From: Sphingobacterium mizutaii
GTDB taxonomy: Bacteria > Bacteroidota > Bacteroidia > Sphingobacteriales > Sphingobacteriaceae
Direction: 5' to 3'
Assembly: GCF_900187125.1 (NCBI RefSeq)
Contig: NZ_LT906468.1
Location: 4,216,001-4,280,000, forward strand
Length of the DNA: 64,000 nucleotides
Positions 28,443-38,159 of the stretch are shown piece after piece (the first letter of the stretch is position 1; every line of letters starts with the position of its first letter). The translations under genes were made by a program, and so were the position numbers. Under the pieces are notes generated by a model, which saw only the letters and a program-made list of their open reading frames with translations, was not told the origin of the DNA and made no database searches.

Positions 28443-29600
28443 TTATTTGATCTTTTCCGTGAGGAAGACAATGTCTTTGTAATTATCTTTTTCATACAAA
28501 ATACCGACAAGCTTAGGCTTCATCAGAACGATATCCGAATAGGCCGAATAGGCACCTTTATACCCTTCTGGAGCTTTGGCGATCAGTTTAGTGAAATACC
28601 AGGTCTTGCCTTTGTCCTTGGAAAGTCTCAAAGTCAGGTTATCCCTATTCTTTTCATCCGCTGCATTGATATGGGCCAGCACAAAATTCTTTCCTTTCTT
28701 CCAGGACAATACTGACCCTTGGTTGATTGGATCCGGAAGGTTAGGATCTGGAGCAGAACTCTGCCAGCTTTCACCACCATCATTGGAAACAGAAATGACA
28801 CGTTGCTTTGGATTCAACTGTTGGTTCCTTGAGCTCATGTATACCTCATTTTCTCCAATCTGTGCAGCAGTAGACTCATTAGTACCTGGATAAGGCACAT
28901 TCTGGCTCAACTTAAAGGTCTTTCCATGGTCATCCGAATAGAAAGCATGTGCATTCCAGTCCTTACCCTGCGCACTTGGATCTCCAGCACTATGGTTGGC
29001 AGCAATGTAAATCCTTCCTTTGTTCGGCCCTGAAACAAACTGGAATCCATGTCCAGGAGTATTCGCATAGGTTCTCCAATCTTCTGTAAAGGTATAAGCA
29101 GCATTAACCTGTGGCTGATTTGGTCTATGCGTTTGGCTCGTGATGTTCACCGGTTCGGACCATGTCTTGGCTCCATCTGTTGATGTGATGTACCATACCT
29201 CGCGCAAGCCCTTCCCTTTTCTCACTTCACCTTCATGGTTATTCCCCGTATTATAAAAGAGGAAAATCCTTCCTGATGGATAAGCCGGATCGGTTAAATC
29301 AACAACTGGAGCAACATTCCCAGCTTGAAGCTTATCATAATCCGCAGCAACATTCAGTTTCCCCCAAGTCTTACCTTGGTCCTGACTGATCTTATAGACG
29401 ATATCTACGTTGCCATAATCCCCGGCATGGTCCACACGGCCCTCGGAGAAAGCGATCAGGTCTCCATTCTTATTTTTGATAATGGCAGGAATCCTATAGC
29501 TGGCATAGCCATCCTCCCCTGAACGGAAAACCACCGTTTCCTGAGCGGAAACAGCTGATATTAAGCATGCGGCAAATACTGATAAAAATAGTTTTTTCAT
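28443..29600 (-). CDS. Exo-alpha-sialidase, GH33, secreted
   Basis: Releases terminal sialic acid from glycoconjugates. Of 385 residues, with signal peptide MKKLFLSVFAACLISAVSAQ. The six-bladed propeller is marked by the N-terminal YRIP motif (arginine-triad residue, near 36) and by Asp-boxes SxDxGxTW: SQDQGKTW, STDGAKTW, SDDHGKTF, SNDGGESW and SKDKGKTW. A SEGR segment near residue 53 fits the catalytic region. It is the last gene of the sialic-acid operon. There is no extra carbohydrate-binding domain, so it is a compact sialidase. Confidence 0.93.
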   Translation of the reverse strand: MKKLFLSVFAACLISAVSAQETVVFRSGEDGYASYRIPAIIKNKNGDLIAFSEGRVDHAGDYGNVDIVYKISQDQGKTWGKLNVAADYDKLQAGNVAPVVDLTDPAYPSGRIFLFYNTGNNHEGEVRKGKGLREVWYITSTDGAKTWSEPVNITSQTHRPNQPQVNAAYTFTEDWRTYANTPGHGFQFVSGPNKGRIYIAANHSAGDPSAQGKDWNAHAFYSDDHGKTFKLSQNVPYPGTNESTAAQIGENEVYMSSRNQQLNPKQRVISVSNDGGESWQSSAPDPNLPDPINQGSVLSWKKGKNFVLAHINAADEKNRDNLTLRLSKDKGKTWYFTKLIAKAPEGYKGAYSAYSDIVLMKPKLVGILYEKDNYKDIVFLTEKIK

Positions 29601-29619
29601 ATATAGTGTGTATTGATTT

Positions 29620-31563
29620 CTAATGATAAGGGATAAATGTAAACATCCATTTCGTTGGATTCTGCCAATCTTTCCCCTTAAAATCTCCGACTGGCAATTT
29701 GATCAATATATCGTTCCAGCCTTCTTTCAGCTGGATCATGCTTGGCTCCCTAAAAGAATAACCTTCATCGCTCAACGGCAATTCCAGACCACCTTTCTGT
29801 CCCGGATGTTTCCATTTCGGAGCAGGGATCTTCACGCCATTGACGAAAACCTGGCTGTGCAGATCATCCCAAGTCCCTTCAGCTGGTGAATCACTGGCAT
29901 AAGAACGGGACAGGTTCGCAAAACCTATCCAAAATGGCTTTTCTTCTGCCTTTTCACTCCAGACCCTAGATCTCGCATAAAAGGTACTATTAGGCTTAGG
30001 CGAATCTATCACCCCCGGAATAATATCAGCCCACCAATGTCTCAAGACAATGGTCCCGCCGACTTGATTCTTATAAACGGCGAATTGATCGCTAAAAGGA
30101 TCTTTTTCAATAGGAAACTCCTTCGTTAAATCGCCTGCATTATCATAAGGACCGATCATATCCCAGGACATTTCAGTCTGCCTCTGATATGGAAATGGAA
30201 GGTTGGCGAAATATTTTGATTTATGCGACAAGAGTCTTTTCTCAAATGCTGCAAATTCATGGAAAGCTTCTGTTTTTCTTTTTGGAAGAAAGGCCTTCCA
30301 ACCTAATTCACCGCCTCCTCGCCATATTCTTTCCGCAAAGGTTATCATCCCTGGATAAACCGCACTCTGCAGGAACATATCCTCAGGCTTTTCAACGGCA
30401 CGGTCCGGCCAAGAACATAGGATGGCACCAGGGAGCTGTTGACTTTCCTTTTCCTGCTCAGCAAACCTTCTGAAAAACAAGGTGGTCACTGTCTCCAAAG
30501 GATCCATGTGGTTGATATAAAGATGCTTGGAGTCCAAATACTGGAATTTAGTATTTGGATCAATGGCTTTGGGACCACCCATCCACATTTGACGGAGCGT
30601 AGATGATTCCAAATTACTTCCCGGATCCCAACCATAGGTCTTGAAACCCAAGGATTCCACATATTTCGTGATTTCCGGCATGAACTTCTTATTACTGATC
30701 TTCACCTCATCCCCACCTATATGCATTTGCTTGAGCTTAGGAAAGGTTTCAGCAAACTCCTTGAGCAATTCCTTGATGTACACAATGCCTTCTTCACTCT
30801 GCATATTGACCTTAAAGAATCGTTCAAAAGCAGCAGAATGCCCTGGCATATCAATCTCTGGCAGGAATAAAATATGCCTATCCCTACAATAGTCGATCAA
30901 CTCCTGAAACTCTGCTACCGTATAATATTTCCCTGCCCAACGGGTCATGTTCTCCGCAGCGGTTAGACCAGGATATTTTTTACTTTCCAATCGCCAAGCA
31001 ATATCCTCCGTGAAATGGAAATGCAGAACATTGAGCTTATACTTAGCCATAACATCGATCTGCTCTTTCACCATGGACATAGGCTGATAGTTCCTTCCCA
31101 CATCCAACAAGAATCCCCTAAAGGAATAAGCAGGCTGGTCCTTTATGTTCACTAGAGTTACTTGCTTCTCATGAAATTCCATTTGCGCCAAGGTCTGAAG
31201 AGCATAGAAAATCCCTTTACTTGCTAAGGCTTGAATATGGATACCTTTTATATCGATGTTCAATTCATATCCTTCATCAGAATCAATTCCTTCTAGGCTT
31301 GAAACGACTTTCAAGGAAATAGCAGGTCTTTTTTTATTCTTCAGGATCTGGATGTTATGTCCTTCTAATATATCTTTTAACAGCTTGACCTCATTCTTTT
31401 CAATGGATGTGCCAATTTCAAGATGCACCCCTTTGGACAGGTCCAGTTTATTTTCAGACCATTGTATCTCTTGAGGCATTGGAATCAAAGCTTCCTGAGC
31501 GTTCAAGTTATTTACAGCAAACAGACCGAATAACAATAAAATATAATGGGCTATCCTATTCAT
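29620..31563 (-). CDS. Beta-N-acetylhexosaminidase, GH20, secreted
   Basis: A 647-residue exported enzyme with N-terminal signal peptide (ending NNLNAQ), a GH20 domain 2 fold, the TIM barrel, and an extra C-terminal beta domain. The barrel carries the catalytic Asp-Glu in MHIGGDEVK (near residue 285), with RGFLLDVGRNYQP and LHFHFTEDIAWRLE upstream. It removes terminal GlcNAc or GalNAc exposed after sialidase and galactosidase action on host glycans. It overlaps the AGE gene by eight bases, so the two are coupled. Confidence 0.93.
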   Translation of the reverse strand: MNRIAHYILLLFGLFAVNNLNAQEALIPMPQEIQWSENKLDLSKGVHLEIGTSIEKNEVKLLKDILEGHNIQILKNKKRPAISLKVVSSLEGIDSDEGYELNIDIKGIHIQALASKGIFYALQTLAQMEFHEKQVTLVNIKDQPAYSFRGFLLDVGRNYQPMSMVKEQIDVMAKYKLNVLHFHFTEDIAWRLESKKYPGLTAAENMTRWAGKYYTVAEFQELIDYCRDRHILFLPEIDMPGHSAAFERFFKVNMQSEEGIVYIKELLKEFAETFPKLKQMHIGGDEVKISNKKFMPEITKYVESLGFKTYGWDPGSNLESSTLRQMWMGGPKAIDPNTKFQYLDSKHLYINHMDPLETVTTLFFRRFAEQEKESQQLPGAILCSWPDRAVEKPEDMFLQSAVYPGMITFAERIWRGGGELGWKAFLPKRKTEAFHEFAAFEKRLLSHKSKYFANLPFPYQRQTEMSWDMIGPYDNAGDLTKEFPIEKDPFSDQFAVYKNQVGGTIVLRHWWADIIPGVIDSPKPNSTFYARSRVWSEKAEEKPFWIGFANLSRSYASDSPAEGTWDDLHSQVFVNGVKIPAPKWKHPGQKGGLELPLSDEGYSFREPSMIQLKEGWNDILIKLPVGDFKGKDWQNPTKWMFTFIPYH

Positions 31564-32749
31564 AGTTATCCTTGTTCTTAAATTGATTGATAATGGACCA
31601 ACAGTACCATTCTTGCCTCGGCAGATGGAAAGGCCCCTTAAATAGGTTCCCTTTTGCAGTTTGGGCTATTCCTCCATCTTGATGTAGATAACCAAACCAT
31701 TCCCCATTTTCCTTATCATGGAAATGGGTATAGGCATATTCATGGATCTGCTTATGCATGGTAGCATACTTCTCATCCTTGGTTATCAGATAAGCCAATA
31801 AGGTAGCTATGATGGCTTCATTCTGTGGCCACCAAAATTTCATGTCCTGCCAATACTCTTGGACAGGCTTGTTGTAGACATCCCTAAAATACAGAATACC
31901 GCCAAACTCCCTGTCCCAACCTCTTTCCCACATATAGTCCAGCATCCGCAACCCTAGGTTGATCAATTTCTCATCCATATTTCTATGGACAGCTTCATGT
32001 AGGATAAACCAAGCACCCTCAATAGCATGGCCCGGATTAAGCGTCCGTCCATCGATATGATCGATGATGCTGCCATCAGGAGCTACTTGCTCCATCACAC
32101 AGCGGATATCATCTTTCACAAAATAATGTTCTATCTCTTGGATCCAATTTGCAATCGCATCATCACAGCGAGGATCCCCAATGGTCTCCCTTAATTGCTG
32201 CGCGGTATTGCACATGATCATCGGAATACCTATCCCGCGGCTTGGCCGGGTTTCCTCAAACTTTGGTTCCATTCTCCGTTCACCATTGGCATACTCCAAA
32301 CAAATCCCAAACAGATCACGGGCTAACTGAGCAGCTTCCTGATCACCTGAAGCCTTAGCATAAGCAGCACTGGCAATCACGGCAAAAGTCTCAGAGAAAA
32401 AATAACGGCGCATACGGATTGGATTGCCTTCCTGATCCACATGGAAATACATTTTTCCTTCTGCATCAAAGCATTTGTTTTTCAAGAATTCATAGCCCAA
32501 ACGCGCACCTTCCAACCATTCTTCCCTTGGTTCCACCGTATTATAAAGGGTAGAAAGCAACCAACAAGCACGACCTTGAATCCAAACGGCCTTATCGGTA
32601 TCAATCAATGAACCATCTTGGTCTCGCATCAATAGGTACCCGCCATACTCATGATCAAATGACCGCGGAAACCAAAAAGGAACCGTATCATTGACCAATT
32701 GATCATTATAAAAATCTGCTAGTGCAGTTAGCTCTTCGTTATTGTACAT
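31556..32749 (-). CDS. N-acylglucosamine 2-epimerase (AGE family)
   Basis: A 397-residue (alpha/alpha)6-barrel enzyme of the AGE family. The two catalytic-type histidines are visible in NPGHAIEGAW (near 240) and in PFHLPRQEW (near 378), and the RxxY/F and WWPQNEA motifs are also present. In this operon it should convert ManNAc to GlcNAc, the step done by the unrelated NanE-type ManNAc-6-P epimerase in enterobacteria. No signal peptide, so cytoplasmic. Family members include cellobiose 2-epimerases, so the substrate is inferred from the nanA and sialidase neighbours. Confidence 0.88.
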   Translation of the reverse strand: MYNNEELTALADFYNDQLVNDTVPFWFPRSFDHEYGGYLLMRDQDGSLIDTDKAVWIQGRACWLLSTLYNTVEPREEWLEGARLGYEFLKNKCFDAEGKMYFHVDQEGNPIRMRRYFFSETFAVIASAAYAKASGDQEAAQLARDLFGICLEYANGERRMEPKFEETRPSRGIGIPMIMCNTAQQLRETIGDPRCDDAIANWIQEIEHYFVKDDIRCVMEQVAPDGSIIDHIDGRTLNPGHAIEGAWFILHEAVHRNMDEKLINLGLRMLDYMWERGWDREFGGILYFRDVYNKPVQEYWQDMKFWWPQNEAIIATLLAYLITKDEKYATMHKQIHEYAYTHFHDKENGEWFGYLHQDGGIAQTAKGNLFKGPFHLPRQEWYCWSIINQFKNKDNYE

Positions 32750-32755
32750 ACTTTT

Positions 32756-34834
32756 TTATCTTTTGATCGAAAATGTGGAAACAGGCACTCCCTCCTCATT
32801 CACTAAATTTGCCCTTGAAAAAGGCTTGTATCCATAATATATCTCCATTAAACCCCTGGGATTTTCCAGGAAAACCGAATTCCCTTTTATTTCCACGACC
32901 TTGAGATCGACCAAATTTCCGTCTTCATCCTTAGCCTGAAAACCTGTAACTTCTTTTGATCCCATTGCACTTAATTGCTTGGCATGACTGAACCTTATTT
33001 CATGTATATCTTCATTTTCATAAGAATATATAGGTTGGGGACTGTCTGCATTATTATCTTTCCCAAATTCATGCTTCAAGACCAGGTTTGCCAATCGCTT
33101 CCCGATGATTAACTTCTCCCTTGGATGTACATCCAAGGAATCACCAAGATCAGAACTGACAGCCATATAGACATCCTTCAATTCATTGCTGAGCTTTCTT
33201 TGGCTATCCCTGAATTTTGGCAAGGAGGGCCGATCTAAACTGGAAAGCTGAACCGTATAAAATGGCAACCTTTCCCTTTTACCCAAAAAAGGCTTATAAT
33301 TCTCTCTCCAAGAAGCTATTAATGTCTTGAATAAGTGTTCGTGCAGTTCAACGTTATGTGCATTACTTTCCCCCTGATACCATAGAATCCCCTTTAATGA
33401 GGCATCATTCCACTTATTATACCCAGCTTCAAAATTATAGGCCGGTTCATAGGGATGTCTTTGGTTCTTGACCATGGATTTCTTCAGGTTAACCTTCGCT
33501 CTGTTCTTACAGAAATCCTGGATGAAATCAGATTTTCGCCACCCGTGGATATAAGTCGCCAAAAGCGGATCTTCCTCCAAGCTTCTTCTCGGAATCCAAG
33601 ACTCGGTATTCGAACCGCCCACGGCAAGTTCAATAATGCCGATCGGAACCTTCGTTTCTTGTTCCAATGCTTCTGCAAAACTGTAGGCAATCGCTGAAAA
33701 GTTGGCGGCATTTTCTGCTGTTAACTTCTCCCATTTCCCAGAAAAGTATTCCAGGTCATTTACTTTCTTTAAAGTAGCTTCATCCCACTCTTCATTATTC
33801 GTTTCCTTAAGGACCTTGTTCTTAAAAATCCGAATACCATTGTGTTTGAAAGCCTCCTTGATCAATTCCTTTGATCCATTGGCATCCTTTAACGGAAAAG
33901 CCATATTGGACTGCCCTGATGCCAAGAACACATCCCCAAACAATATATCTTCTAAAATTATCGTATCCTGATCCGTATAGATTTTCATCCTATATGGTCC
34001 ACCCGCAGGCATGGTAGGTATATCAATTCCCCACTCCCCACTGACTTCAGCAATGGATAAGTAAGTTCCTCCATCCATTTCAATAACTACAGCCTGTCTA
34101 GCATTCGCTTTGCCTTTTATTCGATTAGTTTGATCCCGTTGCAATACCATATGCGATCCTATACTTTCATTTACGGAAAGCTTTTGCCTAACGGGAACTA
34201 TTCTGTCGAAAATGGTCTTTGCAATAATTTCGGCTCCTTGTTCAGAAGGGTGTAGATAATCATCAAATAGATCGATACGAAAAGCTAAGGGCGGATAGAG
34301 ATCCACGAGCTTGTGGTAATGTCTCACCGCTACGGCGCCTATTTCTCCCTTGATATCCCAGTACCAATCTCGAGTTCCCGAAAGGAATCGAGGATGTCCA
34401 CTAAAAATTGGCGTATTTTCACATACATAGACTTCCACCTTCGGATTTCCGTTTTTAAAAAGAGAGATCAGTTTATTATAATCTTTTTGAAAGTCCATTT
34501 GGTAATTAGGCCAATTTCTTGGATCTGTATCATTCAAGCCTAAATTAATGACAACCAAATCAGGTTTAAAGGCTAGCGCAGCCTCCAGTTCCTCTGATTT
34601 CAGATAAGGATTATGCCCTTTTTCCAGTAGCGTTGCACCATTTCTCCCAAAATTGCCTACTTCATAGCCATCGCCCAGTAATTGCTGCAATTGATCCGGA
34701 TAGGTTTTCCCTTTGGCTAAATTGGATCCTTTGGTCACTGAATCACCAATACAGGCCACCCTCTTCTTTTGTTGGGCAAAAAGAAAGTTGAACGATAGAA
34801 TGAACAAGAAAAGTAATTTAATCGATAGCCTCAT
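32756..34834 (-). CDS. Sialate O-acetylesterase with an extra N-terminal SGNH domain
   Basis: A 692-residue exported protein (signal peptide ending FLFAQQ) with two esterase modules. Residues about 22-215 form an SGNH hydrolase: block I GDSVTKGS, GLNDTDPRN, and the DDYLHPSEQG block V with catalytic Asp/His. Residues about 300-640 form a SASA-type sialic acid esterase, with FLASGQSNM, LWYQGESNAHN and SLDVHPREK carrying the Ser and Asp/His residues. It should strip O-acetyl groups from sialic acid so that sialidase and lyase can act. Most sialate esterases have only one module, so the fusion is notable. Confidence 0.9.
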   Translation of the reverse strand: MRLSIKLLFLFILSFNFLFAQQKKRVACIGDSVTKGSNLAKGKTYPDQLQQLLGDGYEVGNFGRNGATLLEKGHNPYLKSEELEAALAFKPDLVVINLGLNDTDPRNWPNYQMDFQKDYNKLISLFKNGNPKVEVYVCENTPIFSGHPRFLSGTRDWYWDIKGEIGAVAVRHYHKLVDLYPPLAFRIDLFDDYLHPSEQGAEIIAKTIFDRIVPVRQKLSVNESIGSHMVLQRDQTNRIKGKANARQAVVIEMDGGTYLSIAEVSGEWGIDIPTMPAGGPYRMKIYTDQDTIILEDILFGDVFLASGQSNMAFPLKDANGSKELIKEAFKHNGIRIFKNKVLKETNNEEWDEATLKKVNDLEYFSGKWEKLTAENAANFSAIAYSFAEALEQETKVPIGIIELAVGGSNTESWIPRRSLEEDPLLATYIHGWRKSDFIQDFCKNRAKVNLKKSMVKNQRHPYEPAYNFEAGYNKWNDASLKGILWYQGESNAHNVELHEHLFKTLIASWRENYKPFLGKRERLPFYTVQLSSLDRPSLPKFRDSQRKLSNELKDVYMAVSSDLGDSLDVHPREKLIIGKRLANLVLKHEFGKDNNADSPQPIYSYENEDIHEIRFSHAKQLSAMGSKEVTGFQAKDEDGNLVDLKVVEIKGNSVFLENPRGLMEIYYGYKPFSRANLVNEEGVPVSTFSIKR

Positions 34835-36044
34835 TTCCCTTCGGTTTTAGTACGGCCAATTGAATGATCAAAACGATCAACACAATTCCCGCCAATAAAG
34901 CAAAATCACTTCCAAGTTGTCCCTCATCTGCAGAGGCTCCAAGAATCTTCGTGATATAAGCACCTGCAAATACACCGACCATATTCATGATCCCATAGGC
35001 CGTTGCCCTGTATTTTGAAGACACAAACTGACAAAGGATCGGCATATTATTGGCATCAAACATCCCAAAACCGAAGCCGAACATCAGTCCTGCAGCAACG
35101 ATCGCAAAGACACTGTGCCCATATCCGATCAATATAACTGCCGGAATGGTCAATGCCAATCCTATGGCACTGGTATAGATCCTTCCGCGCACATTCTTTT
35201 GTATCCATTTATCGGAAATAATCCCTCCTAGGATTACTCCAAAGAATGAGGACAGGGCTATGGTAATGGTTGCCAATGGACCTGCTTTTTCCATAGGGAT
35301 ATGCAGGTTTTCCGAGAATAAGGTAGGTAGCCAGTTCTTGGTTGCCCAGCCAGGCAAACTTGGAACAGCAAAATATAATAGGATGACCCAGAAAGCAATA
35401 TTGGAGAACAAGATGGAAAGCCCTTTCAACAAAGGAACCTTGTTTTCCACTAGCTTCTTGGCATCAGATCGATGATCAGTTTCATGTAAAAATAGAATAA
35501 GGACGACGGAATAGATGATTCCTATCAATCCAAACAGGATAAAGGTATAATGCCAGGAATAGGATGCAGCAACGGTGGCACCAAAACCGCCCAAGGCCTG
35601 TCCAAAATAAAAACCGGTCATGTGGATCCCAACGGCTAGGGACCTTGATCTGTCCGAATGGTAATCCGCAATCAATGAAAGTCCTGCCGGAATGTACAAG
35701 GCTTCACTGACGCCCATGATCGCCCGTAAGGCATACAGTTGCTCATAAGTATCGGCATAGCCCATCGCTAGGGTAACTGCCGACCATACAAACAAACTCC
35801 CTACGATCAACCATTTCCGGTTCCACTTATCGGCAACAATTCCTGCTACTGGACTCATAAAACCATATATCCAAAGAAATACGGCCATCAGGTTACCAAA
35901 TACCGCAGCACTTTCCAATTCCAAAATATCGATGGCCATTGCAGGTCGCATGGTTGATAAGATCTGGCGGTCCATATAATTCAGGAGTGCCACAAACCAT
36001 AACAAGCCTACAACGATCCAAGGATATCTTTTACTGTTTTTCAT
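34818..36044 (-). CDS. MFS transporter, probable sialic acid importer
   Basis: A 408-residue inner-membrane protein with twelve predicted helices. It has the anion:cation symporter-type MFS pattern: LNYMDRQILSTMRPAMAID near residue 22, then the loop DKWNRKWL. It is similar in type to the NanT-like permeases of Bacteroidota sialic-acid operons and to hexuronate transporters. Its position between the NanM-like gene and the sialate esterase supports sialic acid as substrate. It overlaps the esterase gene by 17 bases. Confidence 0.85.
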   Translation of the reverse strand: MKNSKRYPWIVVGLLWFVALLNYMDRQILSTMRPAMAIDILELESAAVFGNLMAVFLWIYGFMSPVAGIVADKWNRKWLIVGSLFVWSAVTLAMGYADTYEQLYALRAIMGVSEALYIPAGLSLIADYHSDRSRSLAVGIHMTGFYFGQALGGFGATVAASYSWHYTFILFGLIGIIYSVVLILFLHETDHRSDAKKLVENKVPLLKGLSILFSNIAFWVILLYFAVPSLPGWATKNWLPTLFSENLHIPMEKAGPLATITIALSSFFGVILGGIISDKWIQKNVRGRIYTSAIGLALTIPAVILIGYGHSVFAIVAAGLMFGFGFGMFDANNMPILCQFVSSKYRATAYGIMNMVGVFAGAYITKILGASADEGQLGSDFALLAGIVLIVLIIQLAVLKPKGNEAID

Positions 36045-36048
36045 AGGT

Positions 36049-37170
36049 TTATTTTATCTGTCCAACCAGGATCCGATCGGTACGAACCCCCGCTCGAACC
36101 TCCCCTGTTGGAATAAAAAATAGATTTTCTTTTATAACTGCGCTTGTGGTCACTGGACTCTCTGTTTCCATTCCTTCCAATTGTGACCAAGAACCTGTCT
36201 TCAGCTCATAGACCCAATTCTCTCTTGAGAATCCGGGATGTCCTTCCTGAAGCTTATTCTTTGCTTGGGTCAACTCATCATTTTTCAGAGGATCATTTTC
36301 CTTGGCTATATTGGCTATAGCCTCCTCAACCTTTGAAAACGTGCTCCCATCATCCCCTCCAAAAACATAGATTTTCCCATCTTTATAGATTCCGGTCCCT
36401 GCAGCCAAAGCCTTAGGGAGCTTAGTAAGCTCACGGATACTTTTGGTATTTAGGTCCAATTCCAACAGCCAATCATAGATATCACTGATGGCATTTGGAT
36501 TTTTCTTCCTTCCCCCAATGACATAGATTTTGTCCTTGCCATTGCCAAGCACAACAGCATGGCTCACTGGATAGGGCAGTTTCAAATATTCCATCCAATT
36601 TGCCGTTGAATCATCCAATTTCAGGGAATAAACCTGATCAGAGACCGATTCTGCATTTTCACCGCCGATAAAGAAGATTTCATTGGTCCCCGCTGCTAAG
36701 CCGGCATTGGTCAAAGCTACTGGCAAGGGTTTTAGGATTTCCTTCTCCAGTTTACCCCTTTCGGACAGTTCATATTTGGCAACCTGATCAATTGGACCGT
36801 TTTCATTTTCTCCGCCAGCGATATAGATGGAGTTTGAAAGACTGAGATTGGCAGTATAGGCAATCCCGTCTTCAAGGTTAATTATGTTATCCAGCTTTAA
36901 GCCTGACCCTGAAATGGAATAGATATATCCCTGAGATTGGTAAACTTTCTTTCCTCCATCCCAAGGCAATCCATCCGGGAAATTAGCACCAGCGGCTACA
37001 ATCAGTTTGTCCTGAATGATACCGGCTATTGGCCCTGCGACACCTATATTTTTTTTTCCAGAAACCGCAGGCAAATGAATTGCTTCTTCCCATACTAATC
37101 CAGACTTGCTCTGCGAACCAGAACAACCAACCACTAAAACCGCCATAGATAAAATTGCCTTAATCCGCAT
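36049..37170 (-). CDS. N-acetylneuraminate mutarotase (NanM-like Kelch protein), lipoprotein
   Basis: A 373-residue lipoprotein (lipobox LVVGC) built of Kelch repeats, of the cyclically permuted NanM type: GPIAGIIQDKLIVAAGANFPDG, SIYIAGGENENG, EIFFIGGENAE, KIYVIGGRKKN, KIYVFGGDDGS. NanM speeds conversion of alpha- to beta-N-acetylneuraminate in the periplasm, giving the form that the cell takes up. The start codon overlaps the nanA stop (TAATG), so the two are coupled. The five visible blades fit the six-blade fold of the family. Confidence 0.9.
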   Translation of the reverse strand: MRIKAILSMAVLVVGCSGSQSKSGLVWEEAIHLPAVSGKKNIGVAGPIAGIIQDKLIVAAGANFPDGLPWDGGKKVYQSQGYIYSISGSGLKLDNIINLEDGIAYTANLSLSNSIYIAGGENENGPIDQVAKYELSERGKLEKEILKPLPVALTNAGLAAGTNEIFFIGGENAESVSDQVYSLKLDDSTANWMEYLKLPYPVSHAVVLGNGKDKIYVIGGRKKNPNAISDIYDWLLELDLNTKSIRELTKLPKALAAGTGIYKDGKIYVFGGDDGSTFSKVEEAIANIAKENDPLKNDELTQAKNKLQEGHPGFSRENWVYELKTGSWSQLEGMETESPVTTSAVIKENLFFIPTGEVRAGVRTDRILVGQIK

Positions 37171-38099
37171 TAATTGATTGACTTAAAGGAGTCAAAGCCC
37201 AATGCCGCAACATCAGCCTTGAACAGTTCGAAATTCTCTTTTGACATATTGGCTATCGGCAATCGGAATTCGCCACAATCCAGGTCCACTAATTTCATGT
37301 AAGCTTTTCCGGTTGCAATACCACCATATTTACCTAACAGACGGATCATATCAATGGATTTCTGCTGCAATTTATTGGCTTCCTCAAAATTGCCCTGCAC
37401 ATAAGCTGCCATTAGATCATTGTATAATGGAGCCGCATAATTATAGGTACTGCCTACTGCGCCCTTTGTTCCTAATACCAAGGAGGACAGCATGTTTTCA
37501 TCACGTCCCCAAAGCATATCGTACTTCCCGTTTTTATGATTCAAACAGGACAAGAAATCCATAAAATCTTCATGCGTATATTTGATGCCTCTGAAGGTTG
37601 GGATCACATTATCCACGGCGCCCAATAGATCGATCATACTGTAGTTTCCACCGGTAAGCACAGGGATATGGTAATAGTAAAATGCAGTATTTGGCGCCGA
37701 GGCAGCTATTTCCTGACAGCATTTCGCCAATTGCTGCACATTTGCAGGTTTGAAATAATAAGGGGAAGTAAAGGATATGGCATCTGCTCCTTCTTGTTCG
37801 GAGATCGCTGCCAATTGTTTACATTCCTTCACATTCGTACCGCCTAAAAACATCATCAGGGCGAAATCTGGGTCCGCCTTGGTCAACGCTGCCCAAGCCT
37901 TCAATACTTGCACTTTCTCATCAAAAGTCAACGATACCCCTTCTCCTGTCGAGCCACATATAAAAGCTCCTTTTACATTATTCTTTTTAAGTGACCGATA
38001 ATAAGCAGGGATCAGATCCAGGTTCAGTTCACCATTTGGATCAAATGCCGTAAATGGAGCAGCAATTAATCCTTCAATTTTGTTTGTTAGCATATACAA
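37170..38099 (-). CDS. nanA: N-acetylneuraminate lyase
   Basis: Splits sialic acid into ManNAc and pyruvate in the cytoplasm. A 309-residue TIM-barrel protein of the DHDPS/NAL family. The pyruvate-binding GSTGEG motif is near residue 50, the catalytic Tyr143 in FYYYHIP, and the Schiff-base Lys173 in GIKYTHEDF. The YYYHIPVLTGGN form fits N-acetylneuraminate lyase better than dihydrodipicolinate synthase, and the operon settles it. It lies 60 bases after susD, beyond a hairpin. Confidence 0.93.
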   Translation of the reverse strand: MYMLTNKIEGLIAAPFTAFDPNGELNLDLIPAYYRSLKKNNVKGAFICGSTGEGVSLTFDEKVQVLKAWAALTKADPDFALMMFLGGTNVKECKQLAAISEQEGADAISFTSPYYFKPANVQQLAKCCQEIAASAPNTAFYYYHIPVLTGGNYSMIDLLGAVDNVIPTFRGIKYTHEDFMDFLSCLNHKNGKYDMLWGRDENMLSSLVLGTKGAVGSTYNYAAPLYNDLMAAYVQGNFEEANKLQQKSIDMIRLLGKYGGIATGKAYMKLVDLDCGEFRLPIANMSKENFELFKADVAALGFDSFKSIN

Positions 38100-38119
38100 A
38101 TTATTAAAAACTAGATAAC

Positions 38120-38142
38120 CTATCCTGCTGGGCAGGACAGGC
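38120..38142 (-). promoter_or_regulatory. Hairpin between susD and nanA
   Basis: A ten-base-pair stem with one mismatch and a three-base loop (38133-38142 with 38120-38129), followed on the minus strand by an AT-rich stretch with a TTTTT run a few bases later. It may act as a partial terminator or 3' stabilising structure that keeps susCD expression above that of the enzymes. Confidence 0.5.
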
Positions 38143-38159
38143 TTATATTAAATTTAACA

